A stretch of DNA of 64,000 nucleotides from Bacillota bacterium (GCA_023441055.1 JAEZQY010000018.1:124001-188000), one strand, 5' to 3'; counted from the stretch's first letter, positions 1 through 9,416 are shown. Notes: generated by a model from the letters alone, not told the origin. Numbers and translations: made by a program.

Positions 1-1
1 A

Positions 2-673
2 GAGATCTTGAGTCCGGAGGAATGCAGCATTGTTATGTACCGCGATAATGTAGCTGACCTGTACCTAACGCCGGACGAGGTGAGCGAGGACTATATTAGC
101 AGGGCCAAGATGCTGCTCGTATCGGGTACGGCGCTGTCGCAGAGCCCGTCGCGTGAAGCTGTGCTGCAAGCTGTCAGTTACGCGAGGAGGAATAAAGTCA
201 AGGTCGTATTCGAGCTCGACTATCGCCCGTATACCTGGGTGTCGCAAGAAGAGACGGCTATCTATTATCAATGGGTCGCAGAGCGTTCAGACGTAGTGGT
301 CGGTACGAGAGACGAATTCGATCTGCTCGAGAACAAGCAGCAGGGCAGCAATGAGGACACGATCGCGTATCTCTTCCAGCATGACCCGGATATGGTTGTA
401 ATCAAGCATGGTGTGGATGGCTCATACGCCTATATGCGCTCCGGTGAGGTGTTCAGAGGCAAGGCGTATCGCACCCAAGTGCTGAAGACGTTCGGGGCGG
501 GCGATTCCTACGCGTCTGCATTCCTATATGCTCTGTTGTCGGGTCGAGCGATTGAAGTGGCGCTGCAATTCGCCGCCGCATCAGCCGCTATTGTGGTCAG
601 CCGCCACAGCTCTTCGGAGGCCATGCCGACTGTGGCCGAGATTGAACAATTGATTGCTGAGCAGTCGTCCTAA
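2..673 (+). CDS. iolC: 5-dehydro-2-deoxygluconokinase, 5'-truncated by window edge
   Basis: PfkB-family sugar kinase that phosphorylates 2-deoxy-5-keto-D-gluconate in myo-inositol breakdown. Only the C-terminal two thirds are visible. The frame is open to the window edge, so the TTG at 8 is an internal Leu and the real start lies upstream. The PfkB catalytic signature TFGAGDSYASAF is present near residue 165 of the visible part, with the anion-hole GAGD and catalytic Asp intact. The segments CSIVMYRDN and SGTALSQSPSRE are typical of IolC rather than of fructokinase or ribokinase. It is followed 35 bp later by iolD, which supports the assignment. The start and any N-terminal features cannot be judged here. 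Confidence 0.9.
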   Translation, partial: EILSPEECSIVMYRDNVADLYLTPDEVSEDYISRAKMLLVSGTALSQSPSREAVLQAVSYARRNKVKVVFELDYRPYTWVSQEETAIYYQWVAERSDVVVGTRDEFDLLENKQQGSNEDTIAYLFQHDPDMVVIKHGVDGSYAYMRSGEVFRGKAYRTQVLKTFGAGDSYASAFLYALLSGRAIEVALQFAAASAAIVVSRHSSSEAMPTVAEIEQLIAEQSS

Positions 674-708
674 GCCGCGATTGAATTCGGATATGAGGAG
701 TGGAGGAC

Positions 709-2616
709 ATGGCAAGAATTCGTATGACCGCCGGTCAGGCGTTAGTCAAGTTTCTGAATCAGCAGTATCTGCATGTGGATGGCGAAGAATTTCCATTCGT
801 TGAAGGTGTCTTCGCGGTATTCGGCCATGGCAATGTGCTGGGAATCGGGCAGGCGCTGGAGCAGGACCCCGGCCATCTGAAGGTCATTCAAGGCAAGAAT
901 GAGCAAGGCATGGCGCTGTCCGCTATGGCCTACAGCAAGCAGTCGCTGCGCCGCAAGATCTATGCGGTGACGACATCAGTCGGCCCGGGCTCCGCCAATC
1001 TGGTAACGGCGGCAGCTACCGCGCTAGCGAATAATATTCCGATGCTGCTGCTGCCGGCAGACACCTTCGCGACGCGCCAGCCGGACCCAGTGCTGCAGCA
1101 GATTGAGCAGGAGTACAGCGCAGCGGTATCGACTAATGATGCGCTGAAGCCAGTGTCGCGTTACTGGGATCGCGTTACGCGTCCGGAGCAGCTGATGTCC
1201 AGCCTGATTCGCGCCTTCGAGGTGATGACTGATCCGGGCAAGGCTGGCCCAGCAACGATCTGCATCGCGCAAGACACAGCTGGTGAGGCCTTCGATTATG
1301 ATGAATCGTTCTTCCAGAGGCGCGTGCATTATCTGGATCGCAAGCCGCCGACGGCCCGTGAGCTCGATGGCGCTGTGGAGCGGATTAAGGCGAGCAGGAA
1401 GCCGCTCATTATCGTGGGTGGCGGCGCGAGATACTCGGGCGCGCGGGATGTCCTGATGCGGCTGTCGGAGAAGCACCATATTCCGCTGGTGGAGACGCAG
1501 GCTGGCAAGTCCACGGTTGAGTCGAGCTTCCCGAATAACCTGGGCGGCGTCGGTGTGACCGGAACGCTCTCCGCGAACAAGGCCGCGCGCGAGGCTGACC
1601 TGATCATTGGGATTGGCACGAGATACACAGATTTCACAACAGGCTCCAAGACGGCGTTCCATCCAGATGCGGGCTTCCTCAATATCAATGTCAGTCGTCT
1701 GCAAGCATATAAGCTGGACGCTTTCCAGGTGGTGGCGGATGCCAAGCTGATGCTGGAGGCGCTGGAGGAAGCACTGGGCGGGTATCAGACCGCGTTCGGC
1801 GAGTCCATCGCGCAGTGGAAGCAGGAATGGCAGGCCGAACGGGAACGGCTGGGAAGTATTATTTTCGATAGGGAGAGCTTCCAGCCTGAGATCAGCGGTC
1901 AATTCCCGCAAGCGGTGCTCAATGAATATGCCGACGCGCTGCAGACCGAGCTCGTGCAGACGACCGCGCTGGTCGCGATTAACGATACAGTTGATCCGGA
2001 GAGCAATGTGGTGTGCGCAGCAGGCTCGCTGCCAGGCGATCTAGAGCGGCTGTGGCATTCGGAGGCGACGAACACCTACCATCTGGAATACGGGTATTCC
2101 TGCATGGGGTACGAGATCGCCGGCGCACTCGGTGTTAAGCTAGCAGATCCCGATCGTGAGGTGTACAGCTTCGTCGGAGATGGCAGCTTCCTGCTCATGC
2201 ACTCGGAGCTGATCACGGCTCTGCAATACAATCAGAAGATCAATGTGCTGCTGTTCGATAACTCGGGCTGGGGCTGCATCAGCAATCTGCAGATGGGTCA
2301 TGGCATGGGCAGCTATAACTGCGAATTCCGCACGCATGACAACCGGATCCTCAATATCGACTATGCGAAGGTGGCGGAGGGATACGGTGCCGTCGTCTAT
2401 CGCGCGAATACGATCGAGGGGCTTCAGGCTGCACTCGAGGATGCCAAGAAGCAGGAGCGCTCGACCTTGATCGAGATGAAGGTGCTGCCCAAGACGATGA
2501 CCGACGGCTATGAGAGCTGGTGGAATGTCGGCGTCGCCGCAGTGTCAGACAAGGCGGACATCCGCAAGGCGCATGAAGCCAGACAGCAAGTGCTGAACAC
2601 CATTAAGCAATATTAA
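709..2616 (+). CDS. iolD: 3D-(3,5/4)-trihydroxycyclohexane-1,2-dione acylhydrolase
   Basis: ThDP-dependent ring-opening hydrolase of inositol catabolism that converts THcHDO to 5-deoxy-glucuronate. The protein has the three-domain acetolactate-synthase fold: a Pyr domain with the ThDP-activating Glu in GKNEQGMA (about residue 65), a central domain (IIVGGGARYSG), and a PP domain with the ThDP/Mg motif VGDGSF followed by DNSGWG (about residues 489-520). Its length of about 635 residues fits the IolD family. An in-frame GTG at 700 lies inside the ribosome binding site. ATG 709, eight bases after GAGGAG, is the better start. It belongs to the iolC-D-E-J operon. Confidence 0.93.
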   Translation: MARIRMTAGQALVKFLNQQYLHVDGEEFPFVEGVFAVFGHGNVLGIGQALEQDPGHLKVIQGKNEQGMALSAMAYSKQSLRRKIYAVTTSVGPGSANLVTAAATALANNIPMLLLPADTFATRQPDPVLQQIEQEYSAAVSTNDALKPVSRYWDRVTRPEQLMSSLIRAFEVMTDPGKAGPATICIAQDTAGEAFDYDESFFQRRVHYLDRKPPTARELDGAVERIKASRKPLIIVGGGARYSGARDVLMRLSEKHHIPLVETQAGKSTVESSFPNNLGGVGVTGTLSANKAAREADLIIGIGTRYTDFTTGSKTAFHPDAGFLNINVSRLQAYKLDAFQVVADAKLMLEALEEALGGYQTAFGESIAQWKQEWQAERERLGSIIFDRESFQPEISGQFPQAVLNEYADALQTELVQTTALVAINDTVDPESNVVCAAGSLPGDLERLWHSEATNTYHLEYGYSCMGYEIAGALGVKLADPDREVYSFVGDGSFLLMHSELITALQYNQKINVLLFDNSGWGCISNLQMGHGMGSYNCEFRTHDNRILNIDYAKVAEGYGAVVYRANTIEGLQAALEDAKKQERSTLIEMKVLPKTMTDGYESWWNVGVAAVSDKADIRKAHEARQQVLNTIKQY

Positions 2617-2623
2617 AATAGGA

Positions 2624-3532
2624 ATGAGCGTGATACGCATGAGCGATCAGACAATTAGCTGGGGAATCGCGCCGATCGGCTGGCGCAATGACGATGTGCC
2701 GGAAATCGGCGCCGGGAATACGCTGTCGCATCTGCTCAGCGATATCGTGGTGGCGGGTTTCGAAGGTACGGAGGTTGGCGGCTTCTTCCCTGAGGCCGAT
2801 GTGCTGAACAAGGAGCTGCAGTTGCGCGGGCTGAGGATCGCCGGGCAATGGTTCAGCAGCTATATCATACGCGATGGTCTGGAGGCGGCAGCGGCTGCCT
2901 TCCGCAAGCATTGCGCATTTCTGCGCGAGGTGCGCGCCGACATTGCTGTCGTATCGGAGCAGTCGCATAGCATTCAGTCCATGCCGCGTTCTGTGTTCGT
3001 AGATAAGCCGGTGTTCACTGATGAAGAGTGGGCAGTGCTGACCGAGGGTCTGAATCATCTCGGACAGATCGCCATCGAGCATGGTCTGAAACTGGCGTAT
3101 CATCATCATATGGGAACCGGTGTTCAGACACTCGAGGAAGTGGACAGACTGATGGCGGACACGGATCCTGCGCTGGTTCATCTCCTGTATGACACCGGGC
3201 ATATCCATGTGTCAGACGGCGACTGCATGGAGCTGCTGTCCAAGCACAGCTCGCGCATCGCGCATGTTCACTTCAAGGATGTTCGTCCACATGTGCTGTC
3301 TGCGTGCCGGCAGGAGAATCAGTCGTTCATTCAATCGTTCCTGCGCGGGATGTTCACCGTGCCTGGCGACGGGTGCATCGACTATGTGCCCATCTACCAG
3401 TTCCTGCAGCAGCAGGGCTATCGCGGCTGGATCGTGGTCGAGGCGGAGCAGGATCCGGCTGTCGCCCATCCCCTGGAATATGCGATTAAGGCGCGGAATT
3501 ATATTGACGAGCAAGTATTGCGGGTTCGCTAA
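2624..3532 (+). CDS. iolE: myo-inosose-2 dehydratase
   Basis: Sugar isomerase-like TIM-barrel enzyme that dehydrates 2-keto-myo-inositol to the substrate of IolD. The N-terminus ISWGIAPIGWRNDD is the recognisable IolE opening. Metal-ligand segments AYHHHMGTGVQT, YDTGHIHVSDGD, HVHFKDVRP and VEAEQDPA follow in barrel order. At 302 residues the length is normal. The start is 7 bp after the iolD stop. The next in-frame ATG at 2639 (MSDQT) is an alternative start close to the conserved N-terminus. It is clearly part of the inositol operon. Confidence 0.92.
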   Translation: MSVIRMSDQTISWGIAPIGWRNDDVPEIGAGNTLSHLLSDIVVAGFEGTEVGGFFPEADVLNKELQLRGLRIAGQWFSSYIIRDGLEAAAAAFRKHCAFLREVRADIAVVSEQSHSIQSMPRSVFVDKPVFTDEEWAVLTEGLNHLGQIAIEHGLKLAYHHHMGTGVQTLEEVDRLMADTDPALVHLLYDTGHIHVSDGDCMELLSKHSSRIAHVHFKDVRPHVLSACRQENQSFIQSFLRGMFTVPGDGCIDYVPIYQFLQQQGYRGWIVVEAEQDPAVAHPLEYAIKARNYIDEQVLRVR

Positions 3533-3597
3533 GCGATCAGACTTAACAAGATTCATCAAGGATCATCAAGGTTCATCTCGAATGGAGTGTTCAGGCA

Positions 3598-4473
3598 ATG
3601 TCAATTTCGATACATGGAACTAGACTGGTCTCGATGAAGGAGATGATCAGTCAGGCCAGAGCAGAGGGCTATGCGGTCGGTCAGTTCAATATCTATGGTC
3701 TGCAATGGATTCAGGCTGCCCTGCAGGCTGCTGAGGAAGAGAGATCCCCTGTCATTATCGCTTCCTCGGATCGCATCGTCGAATTTCTGGGCGGCTTCCG
3801 CCTGATCGCAGCGATGACCGAAGAGATGATCAGACAGATGAATATCACGGTTCCGGTTGCCCTGCATCTGGACCACGGCAAGAATGCAGAGCGATGCAGG
3901 CAAGCGATCGATGCCGGGTATTCGTCCGTTATGATCGATGGCTCCCATGACCCGATTGCCGAGAATATCGCGATGACCAAGGAGGTTATCGCATATGCGC
4001 ATGCCAGAGGTGTAAGCGTGGAGGCTGAGGTTGGCACGATTGGCGGGACAGAGGATGAGCTGCGCGGTGAGGTTCGATATGCGGATCCGGATGAGTGCCT
4101 GCGCCTGGTGAGCGAGACGGGCATTGACGCGCTGGCCGCCGCGCTCGGCTCCGTGCATGGCCTCTATCAGGGCGAGCCGAAGCTGGGCTTCGAGCAGATG
4201 CGGCGAATCGCGGAGTTGACGCAGGTTCCGCTTGTTCTGCATGGCGGCTCTGGCATTCCGGATTATCAGATTGCCAGGGCGATCGAGCTGGGTCATGCCA
4301 AGATCAATGTGAATACGGAATGCTTGCAGGCTTGGAGCGGTGCCTTGCGCAATAAGCTCACCGCTGATGAGCACTTGTTCGATCCACGGCCCATCCTGAA
4401 TGCAGGCAGGGATGCCATCGCGGCAACGATTAAGGAGAAGATGCTATTATTCAAGTCTAGCCGGCGGGTGTAG
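3598..4473 (+). CDS. iolJ: class II 6-phospho-5-dehydro-2-deoxy-D-gluconate aldolase
   Basis: Class II (zinc) aldolase of the fructose-bisphosphate aldolase family. In an iol operon the expected reaction is cleavage of 2-deoxy-5-keto-gluconate 6-phosphate to DHAP and malonate semialdehyde. Zinc-site segments are visible: LHLDHGKN (His ligand), EAEVGTIGG, SVHGLYQG and LHGGSGIP, then KINVNTE for phosphate binding. At 291 residues it fits FBA/IolJ. The assignment to IolJ instead of a glycolytic FBA rests on the neighbours. It is separated from iolE by 65 bp with no clear terminator. Confidence 0.88.
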   Translation: MSISIHGTRLVSMKEMISQARAEGYAVGQFNIYGLQWIQAALQAAEEERSPVIIASSDRIVEFLGGFRLIAAMTEEMIRQMNITVPVALHLDHGKNAERCRQAIDAGYSSVMIDGSHDPIAENIAMTKEVIAYAHARGVSVEAEVGTIGGTEDELRGEVRYADPDECLRLVSETGIDALAAALGSVHGLYQGEPKLGFEQMRRIAELTQVPLVLHGGSGIPDYQIARAIELGHAKINVNTECLQAWSGALRNKLTADEHLFDPRPILNAGRDAIAATIKEKMLLFKSSRRV

Positions 4474-4495
4474 ACTTGGCGAGGAGAGGACAGAC

Positions 4496-5248
4496 ATGAT
4501 TAAGTCCAAGCGGATCAAACAAATCCAGGCGTATATCTATGAGCACCATACGGTGTCTCTGGACGAGCTTTGTGAGGTGTTCGGCGTATCGAAGAATACG
4601 ATCCGCCGGAACATTCAAGAGCTGTTCGAGCTTGGCCTGATTCGGAAGGTGTACGGCGGTGTGGCGGTGAACGACTCCACCCTGGTGTCATTCAGCGATC
4701 GGAAGACAAGGAACCAACAGCAGAAGCAGCGTATCGCGATGAAGGCTGCCGATTTCGTTGAGGATGGCGATGTCATCTTCCTGGATTCAGGCACGACGAC
4801 GATGGAGATTATCGACGGGCTGAAGACGAAGTCATTGACGATTATTACGAATAATCTGGATTTTATTTTCCGAGCACAGCCTTATCCGAACTTGAATGTC
4901 ATTACGACAGGCGGGATGCTGGAGCGCAACACGAACTCCTTCGTCAGCGTCAAGTTTAATTTGTTAACGACGTATAATATTAACAAGGCGTTCATGTCAT
5001 CGACCGGCATCTCGCTCACTAATGGGGTTACGAATGCGTCTCCGCTGGAGAGCGAGATCAAGTCAACCGTGGTGGAGAAGAGTCCCCAGGTATTCTTGCT
5101 GGTGGATCAGGATAAATTCAATAAGCACGGTTTAATTACGTATTGCGGATTAGATCATATTCATTATGTCGTAACTGACGAAGAACCGGCGCCGGAGTTT
5201 CTCACGTACTTCAAGGAGCATGATGTGAAGCTTGTCCTAGCCGAATAG
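4496..5248 (+). CDS. DeoR-family transcriptional regulator, probable iol regulator
   Basis: DeoR/GlpR-type repressor of about 250 residues. An N-terminal winged helix (SLDELCEVFGVSKNTIRRNI, about residues 19-38, then GLIRKVYGG) is followed by a DeoRC sensor domain with the phosphosugar-binding stretch LDSGTTTMEI and later TNNLD and TTGGML. The gene is 22 bp downstream of iolJ and in the same direction, so it is probably co-transcribed. By position it is likely the inositol-operon repressor (IolR-like), although Bacillus iolR is divergent from its operon. ATG 4496 follows GAGGAGAGG; longer upstream starts lack a ribosome binding site. A rho-independent terminator follows. Confidence 0.82.
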   Translation: MIKSKRIKQIQAYIYEHHTVSLDELCEVFGVSKNTIRRNIQELFELGLIRKVYGGVAVNDSTLVSFSDRKTRNQQQKQRIAMKAADFVEDGDVIFLDSGTTTMEIIDGLKTKSLTIITNNLDFIFRAQPYPNLNVITTGGMLERNTNSFVSVKFNLLTTYNINKAFMSSTGISLTNGVTNASPLESEIKSTVVEKSPQVFLLVDQDKFNKHGLITYCGLDHIHYVVTDEEPAPEFLTYFKEHDVKLVLAE

Positions 5249-5255
5249 CCGGAGA

Positions 5256-5294
5256 GGTGCTGATGCGGATGATTGACATCAGCTCCTTTTTTTT
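5256..5294 (+). terminator. rho-independent terminator of the iol operon
   Basis: A 10-bp stem (5256-5265 with 5277-5286, one mismatch) has an 11-base loop and is followed directly by eight T residues. It starts 8 bp after the regulator stop. The T-run runs into the promoter of the next operon. Confidence 0.85.
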
Positions 5295-5322
5295 GTTAAC
5301 ATATCTTACAGTGTAAGATAAT
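5294..5322 (+). promoter_or_regulatory. sigma-A promoter of the marR-ABC operon
   Basis: TTGTTA (5294-5299), a 17-bp spacer, then GATAAT (5317-5322), about 20 bp before the TTG start of the MarR gene. Spacing is ideal. The -10 matches consensus at 5 of 6 positions and the -35 at 4 of 6. Confidence 0.7.
5303..5319. promoter_or_regulatory. palindromic operator, probable MarR binding site
   Basis: Perfect inverted repeat ATCTTACA-g-TGTAAGAT lies in the spacer and the front of the -10 element. Repressor bound here would block RNA polymerase. MarR proteins commonly bind such 16-20 bp palindromes in their own promoter, so autoregulation of the exporter operon is the simple reading. Binding itself is inferred. 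Confidence 0.7.
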
Positions 5323-5340
5323 TATGCTGGAGGGAATGAA

Positions 5341-5769
5341 TTGGACTACAGATGTTTGGCAGATGAGCTGGTCTATAGCCTGTACAGGTCTTCGAAGTCC
5401 CCATTCCAGAAGACCCAGCGGGACGTCTCGCAGGGAGAGATCGCCATTCTCGTATACCTGAATCTCGTCTGTGACGGCATAACCTCGGGAGACATAAGCA
5501 AGTTTCTGAAAATAACGACCGGACGAGTCGCGACTGCGCTTAACAGTCTGGAGAAGAAGCAGTGGATCGAGCGACGGAGCGATGAGAGCGATAAGCGGAA
5601 GGTACTCGTCTATATAACCGATGCGGGCAGGGAAGTCGCGACCGAGAAGCATGAGGCTGCGATGGCGGAGGTGGTCAAGGTGCTTCGAGCACTCGGTGAT
5701 GACGATGCTGCTGAGCTGGTGCGCATCGTGAAGCGCATCATCGCAATAACGGATGCAGCGCACGCATAA
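5341..5769 (+). CDS. MarR-family transcriptional regulator
   Basis: A 142-residue winged-helix regulator. The visible MarR core is QGEIAILVYL, then the recognition region TSGDISKFLKITTGRVATAL, then the wing IERRSDESDKRKVLVYIT. Flanking helices would form the dimer interface. It starts at TTG 5341 after GGAGGG, the only start with a good ribosome binding site. It is co-directional with two ABC-exporter genes 22 bp downstream, and a palindrome sits in the shared promoter. It therefore probably represses this exporter and itself, and is relieved by a small-molecule ligand that the sequence does not reveal. Confidence 0.88.
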   Translation: MDYRCLADELVYSLYRSSKSPFQKTQRDVSQGEIAILVYLNLVCDGITSGDISKFLKITTGRVATALNSLEKKQWIERRSDESDKRKVLVYITDAGREVATEKHEAAMAEVVKVLRALGDDDAAELVRIVKRIIAITDAAHA

Positions 5770-5791
5770 ACGATAGTAGGGGGATAGGAAG

Positions 5792-7564
5792 ATGCTCAGA
5801 ATTCTTAGATATCTGCAGAGGCGGGAATGGATGTATCTCCTCTGCAGTATTGTGTTCATTGTCGTAACCGTATGGCTGGATCTGAAGCTGCCGGGCTATA
5901 TGACCGAGATTACGATTCTCGTGCAGTCTGAGGGCAGCGCGATGGGCGGGATTATGCGCAATGGCGGATATATGATGCTATGCGCGATCGGCAGTATGAT
6001 CGCCTCGATGATCGTGAGTTACTTCGCTGCGCGAATTGCGGCAGGGCTGTCCAGGCGTACGCGCAGACAGCTGTTCCAGAAGACGATGTCCTTCTCGATG
6101 GAGGAGATCAACCAATTCTCTACCGCCAGCTTGATTACACGCTCTACCAATGATATTACACAGGTGCAGATGATTGTCGCGATGGGCTTACAGGTCATTG
6201 TGAAGGCGCCGATCCTTGCAGTCTGGGCAATCGTTAAGATCGCGGATAAGAACTGGGCATGGACGGCTGCAACTGCAGCCTCAGTCGCAGTGCTGCTCGT
6301 CATGCTGACCGCAATCATCCTATTCGCGCTTCCGAAGTTCAAGCGGATTCAGGAGCTGACGGACAATCTTAACCGCGTGACGCGCGAGAATCTGACCGGT
6401 CTGCGCGTTGTGCGAGCTTACAATGCGGAGCGCTATCAGGAAGCGAAGTTCGAACGGGCCAATGAGGATGTGACCGCGACGAATCTGTTCGTGAATCGCG
6501 TGATGGCTGTGATGTTCCCGGGAATGGGTCTCATTATGTCAGGCATGAGCTTGGCGATCTATTGGATCGGCGCATTCCTGATTAATCAGGCGGGTACAAT
6601 GGATAAGTTGCCGCTATTCGCTGATATGGTCGTATTCACCGCTTATGCGATGCAGGTCATTATGGCCTTCATGATGATGAGCATGATCTTCGTCATGCTG
6701 CCTCGCGCATCTGTGGCCGCGCGGCGCATACTCGAAGTGCTGGATACGAAGGCCAGGATTGTGGACGGAAGTGAAACCATGGGTAAGTCGGGGGCGACTG
6801 GCGAGATTGAATTCCGCAATGTCAGCTTCCGCTATCCCGACGCAGGGGATGATGTGCTGCAGCAGATCTCCTTCACCGCGCGCAAGGGTGAGACAGTTGC
6901 CTTCATCGGCGCTACAGGCAGCGGCAAGAGTACACTCATCAATCTGATCCCTCGCTTCTATGACGCGACCGAAGGCGAGGTCCTCATAGATGGTGTCAAC
7001 GTCAAGGCCTACACGCAGGAGGCGCTGCACAATAAGCTCGGCTATATTCCGCAGAGAGCCGTGCTGTTCAGCGGCACGATTGCCTCGAATGTAGCCTATG
7101 GCAGCAACGGGGAGGCCGCTTCTGATGAGGCTGCCGTCAGACGAGCCGTGGCCATCGCGCAGAGTACGGATTTCGTGGAGAAGATGGAAGGGCAATATGA
7201 AGCGGCAGTCGCGCAAGGCGGTACGAATCTGTCCGGTGGTCAGAAGCAGCGGATTTCGATTGCGCGGGCTGTGAATCGGAATCCGGAGATCTTTATTTTC
7301 GACGACTCGTTCTCTGCACTGGATTACAAGACGGACCGAGCGCTGCGCAGCGCTCTTCGAAGAGAGACCGCCGACGCGACCACATTGATTGTGGCACAGC
7401 GTATTGGCACGATCCGGGATGCGGACAAGATCATTGTGCTGGATGAGGGCGCGATTGTCGGAATGGGCACCCATCAAGAGCTGATGACGTCCTGCGTGAC
7501 CTATCAGGAGATCGCATACTCGCAGCTGTCGAAGGAGGAGTTGGCTGATGAGCAGCAGGAATGA
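5792..7564 (+). CDS. ABC exporter half-transporter, degenerate-site subunit (BmrC/YheI-like)
   Basis: A type IV ABC exporter half: an N-terminal six-helix membrane domain (residues ~15-310), then one nucleotide-binding domain with Walker A GATGSGKST (~372-380), signature LSGGQKQR (~480) and Walker B FIFDDSFSALD (~503). The residue after the Walker B Asp is Asp rather than the catalytic Glu. That is the hallmark of the inactive-site subunit of heterodimeric exporters such as BmrCD, LmrCD and TM287/288. It overlaps the next gene by 17 bp, which suggests coupled translation of the partner. It probably exports drugs or lipid-like compounds; the substrate is unknown. Confidence 0.9.
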   Translation: MLRILRYLQRREWMYLLCSIVFIVVTVWLDLKLPGYMTEITILVQSEGSAMGGIMRNGGYMMLCAIGSMIASMIVSYFAARIAAGLSRRTRRQLFQKTMSFSMEEINQFSTASLITRSTNDITQVQMIVAMGLQVIVKAPILAVWAIVKIADKNWAWTAATAASVAVLLVMLTAIILFALPKFKRIQELTDNLNRVTRENLTGLRVVRAYNAERYQEAKFERANEDVTATNLFVNRVMAVMFPGMGLIMSGMSLAIYWIGAFLINQAGTMDKLPLFADMVVFTAYAMQVIMAFMMMSMIFVMLPRASVAARRILEVLDTKARIVDGSETMGKSGATGEIEFRNVSFRYPDAGDDVLQQISFTARKGETVAFIGATGSGKSTLINLIPRFYDATEGEVLIDGVNVKAYTQEALHNKLGYIPQRAVLFSGTIASNVAYGSNGEAASDEAAVRRAVAIAQSTDFVEKMEGQYEAAVAQGGTNLSGGQKQRISIARAVNRNPEIFIFDDSFSALDYKTDRALRSALRRETADATTLIVAQRIGTIRDADKIIVLDEGAIVGMGTHQELMTSCVTYQEIAYSQLSKEELADEQQE

Positions 7565-9416
7565 GTATACGGTAGGCGATAATGAGAAGCAGACGCAGAC
7601 GCGGCAGCCTGGCATGGGAGGTCCCCGTCACGGTCCGGGAGGACCGATGATGGCAGGCGGCAAGGCCAAGGACTTCCGCAAGACGATCAGTAGCTTGATC
7701 GCGTATTGCCGCGCGTATGTCCCGATTATTCTAGTCGCCCTGACGCTGGCCTGCGCGGGCGCCATCTTCCAGGTCATCGGCCCGGATAAGCTGAGCGAGA
7801 TTACGGACATCATCACAGCGGGGATGTTGACCCAGATCGATCTGGACGCCGTCACGGCTGTCGCAACCTTCCTGGCTGTGCTCTATGGGCTGTCCTTCGT
7901 GTTCAGCTATGTACAAGGCTATATCATGGCGACTGTGACGCAGCGTATTACCAAGAAGCTGAGAACCCACATTTCGGGTAAAATAAACCGTTTGCCGCTG
8001 TCGTACTACAATCGCAACAGCACGGGCGATGTGCTCAGCCGTGTTACGAATGACGTCGATACGATCGGTCAGACGCTGAATAACAGCCTGGGCAGCTTCA
8101 TCACGGCGATCACGACCTTCCTAGGTGCCACCGTCATGATGTTCTATTCTAATTGGCTCATGGCGCTGTCCGGTATTCTCGCTACGATTGTCGGATTCTT
8201 CTTCATGATGGTGATCATGAAGAAGTCGCAGAAGCACTTCAGCTCGCAGCAGCAAGAGCTCGGCAAGATCAATGGCCATGTCGAGGAAATTTACGCGGGG
8301 CATCCTGTGGTGAAGGTCTATAACGGGGAAGCAGATGCCCAGCGCACATTCGACGAGATCAATGAGCGACTCTATACCAGCGCCTGGAAGTCACAGTTCC
8401 TGTCCGGCCTGATGATGCCGGTTATGTTCTTCGTCGGCAACTTCGGCTATCTGGTCGTGTGTGTCGTCGGCGCGCTGCTTGCGACTAACGATGTCATTAC
8501 CTTCGGTACGATTGTGGCCTTCATGGTCTATATTCGACTGTTCACGAATCCGCTCACGCAATTCGCGCAGATCGCGACGAATTTACAATCGACCGCAGCT
8601 GCGGCCGAGCGTGTATTCGAATTCCTCGAAGAAGCGGAGATGGAGGATGAGCGGGATAAGACCGATTATCTGGAGACGGCTAGAGGGGATGTTGAGTTCC
8701 GTCATGTGAAGTTCGCTTACGAAGGGACGGATAAGCTCGTGATCAAGGACTTCTCCGCGCACGCCAAGCCGGGCCAGAAGGTTGCGATTGTCGGTCCTAC
8801 CGGGGCAGGTAAGACGACGATTGTCAACTTGTTAATGCGCTTCAATGAGATCCTCGAGGGGGATATCCTCATTGACGGCGTATCGATTAACAAGCTTACA
8901 CGCAGCAATGTGCACGAGCTGTTCTGCATGGTGCTGCAGGATACGTGGCTGTTCGAGGGGACCATTCGGGAGAATATTGTGTATTGCAAGGAGGGCGTCA
9001 CCGATGAGCAGGTGGAAGCCGCCTGCAAGGCAGTCGGTCTCGACCACTTCATTAAGAGTTTACCGAACGGCTATGAGACGGTGCTGAATGATAAGGCGAA
9101 TCTGTCAGCCGGTCAGAAGCAGCTCATGACGATTGCCCGCGCGATGATCGAGAATGCACCGCTATTGATACTCGACGAAGCGACCAGCTCGGTCGACACG
9201 CGCACCGAAATTCTCATCCAGGAAGCGATGGATAAGCTGACCGTCGGCAGAACCTCCTTCGTCATCGCTCATCGGCTGTCAACCATTCGCAATGCTGATC
9301 TGATCCTGGTGATGCGGGACGGGGACATTATCGAGAGCGGCAATCATGCGGAGCTGCTGGAGAAGGGCGGCTTCTATGCCGAGCTGTATAACAGCCAGTT
9401 TGAGGAGGCCTCGTAG
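7548..9416 (+). CDS. ABC exporter half-transporter, catalytic-site subunit (BmrD/YheH-like)
   Basis: The partner half-transporter, 622 residues. It has an extra Gly/Pro/Gln-rich cytoplasmic N-terminus (about 40 residues, PGMGGPRHGPGGPMMAGG), typical of the LmrD/YheH side. Six membrane helices are followed by an NBD with Walker A GPTGAGKTT (~416), a variant signature LSAGQKQL (~518) and a complete Walker B LLILDEATSSVD with the catalytic Glu. LSGGQ lies in the first subunit and the catalytic Glu in the second, so the heterodimer should have one canonical and one degenerate ATP site. ATG 7548 lies inside the end of the upstream gene. No clear terminator follows, only the hairpin repeats. Confidence 0.9.
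   Translation: MSSRNEYTVGDNEKQTQTRQPGMGGPRHGPGGPMMAGGKAKDFRKTISSLIAYCRAYVPIILVALTLACAGAIFQVIGPDKLSEITDIITAGMLTQIDLDAVTAVATFLAVLYGLSFVFSYVQGYIMATVTQRITKKLRTHISGKINRLPLSYYNRNSTGDVLSRVTNDVDTIGQTLNNSLGSFITAITTFLGATVMMFYSNWLMALSGILATIVGFFFMMVIMKKSQKHFSSQQQELGKINGHVEEIYAGHPVVKVYNGEADAQRTFDEINERLYTSAWKSQFLSGLMMPVMFFVGNFGYLVVCVVGALLATNDVITFGTIVAFMVYIRLFTNPLTQFAQIATNLQSTAAAAERVFEFLEEAEMEDERDKTDYLETARGDVEFRHVKFAYEGTDKLVIKDFSAHAKPGQKVAIVGPTGAGKTTIVNLLMRFNEILEGDILIDGVSINKLTRSNVHELFCMVLQDTWLFEGTIRENIVYCKEGVTDEQVEAACKAVGLDHFIKSLPNGYETVLNDKANLSAGQKQLMTIARAMIENAPLLILDEATSSVDTRTEILIQEAMDKLTVGRTSFVIAHRLSTIRNADLILVMRDGDIIESGNHAELLEKGGFYAELYNSQFEEAS

Noticed and set aside
1024..1911. Long minus-strand open frame (295 codons)
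   Set aside because: It lies fully inside iolD, and its Arg/Leu/His-rich translation is what an antisense reading of GC-rich coding DNA gives. No ribosome binding site.
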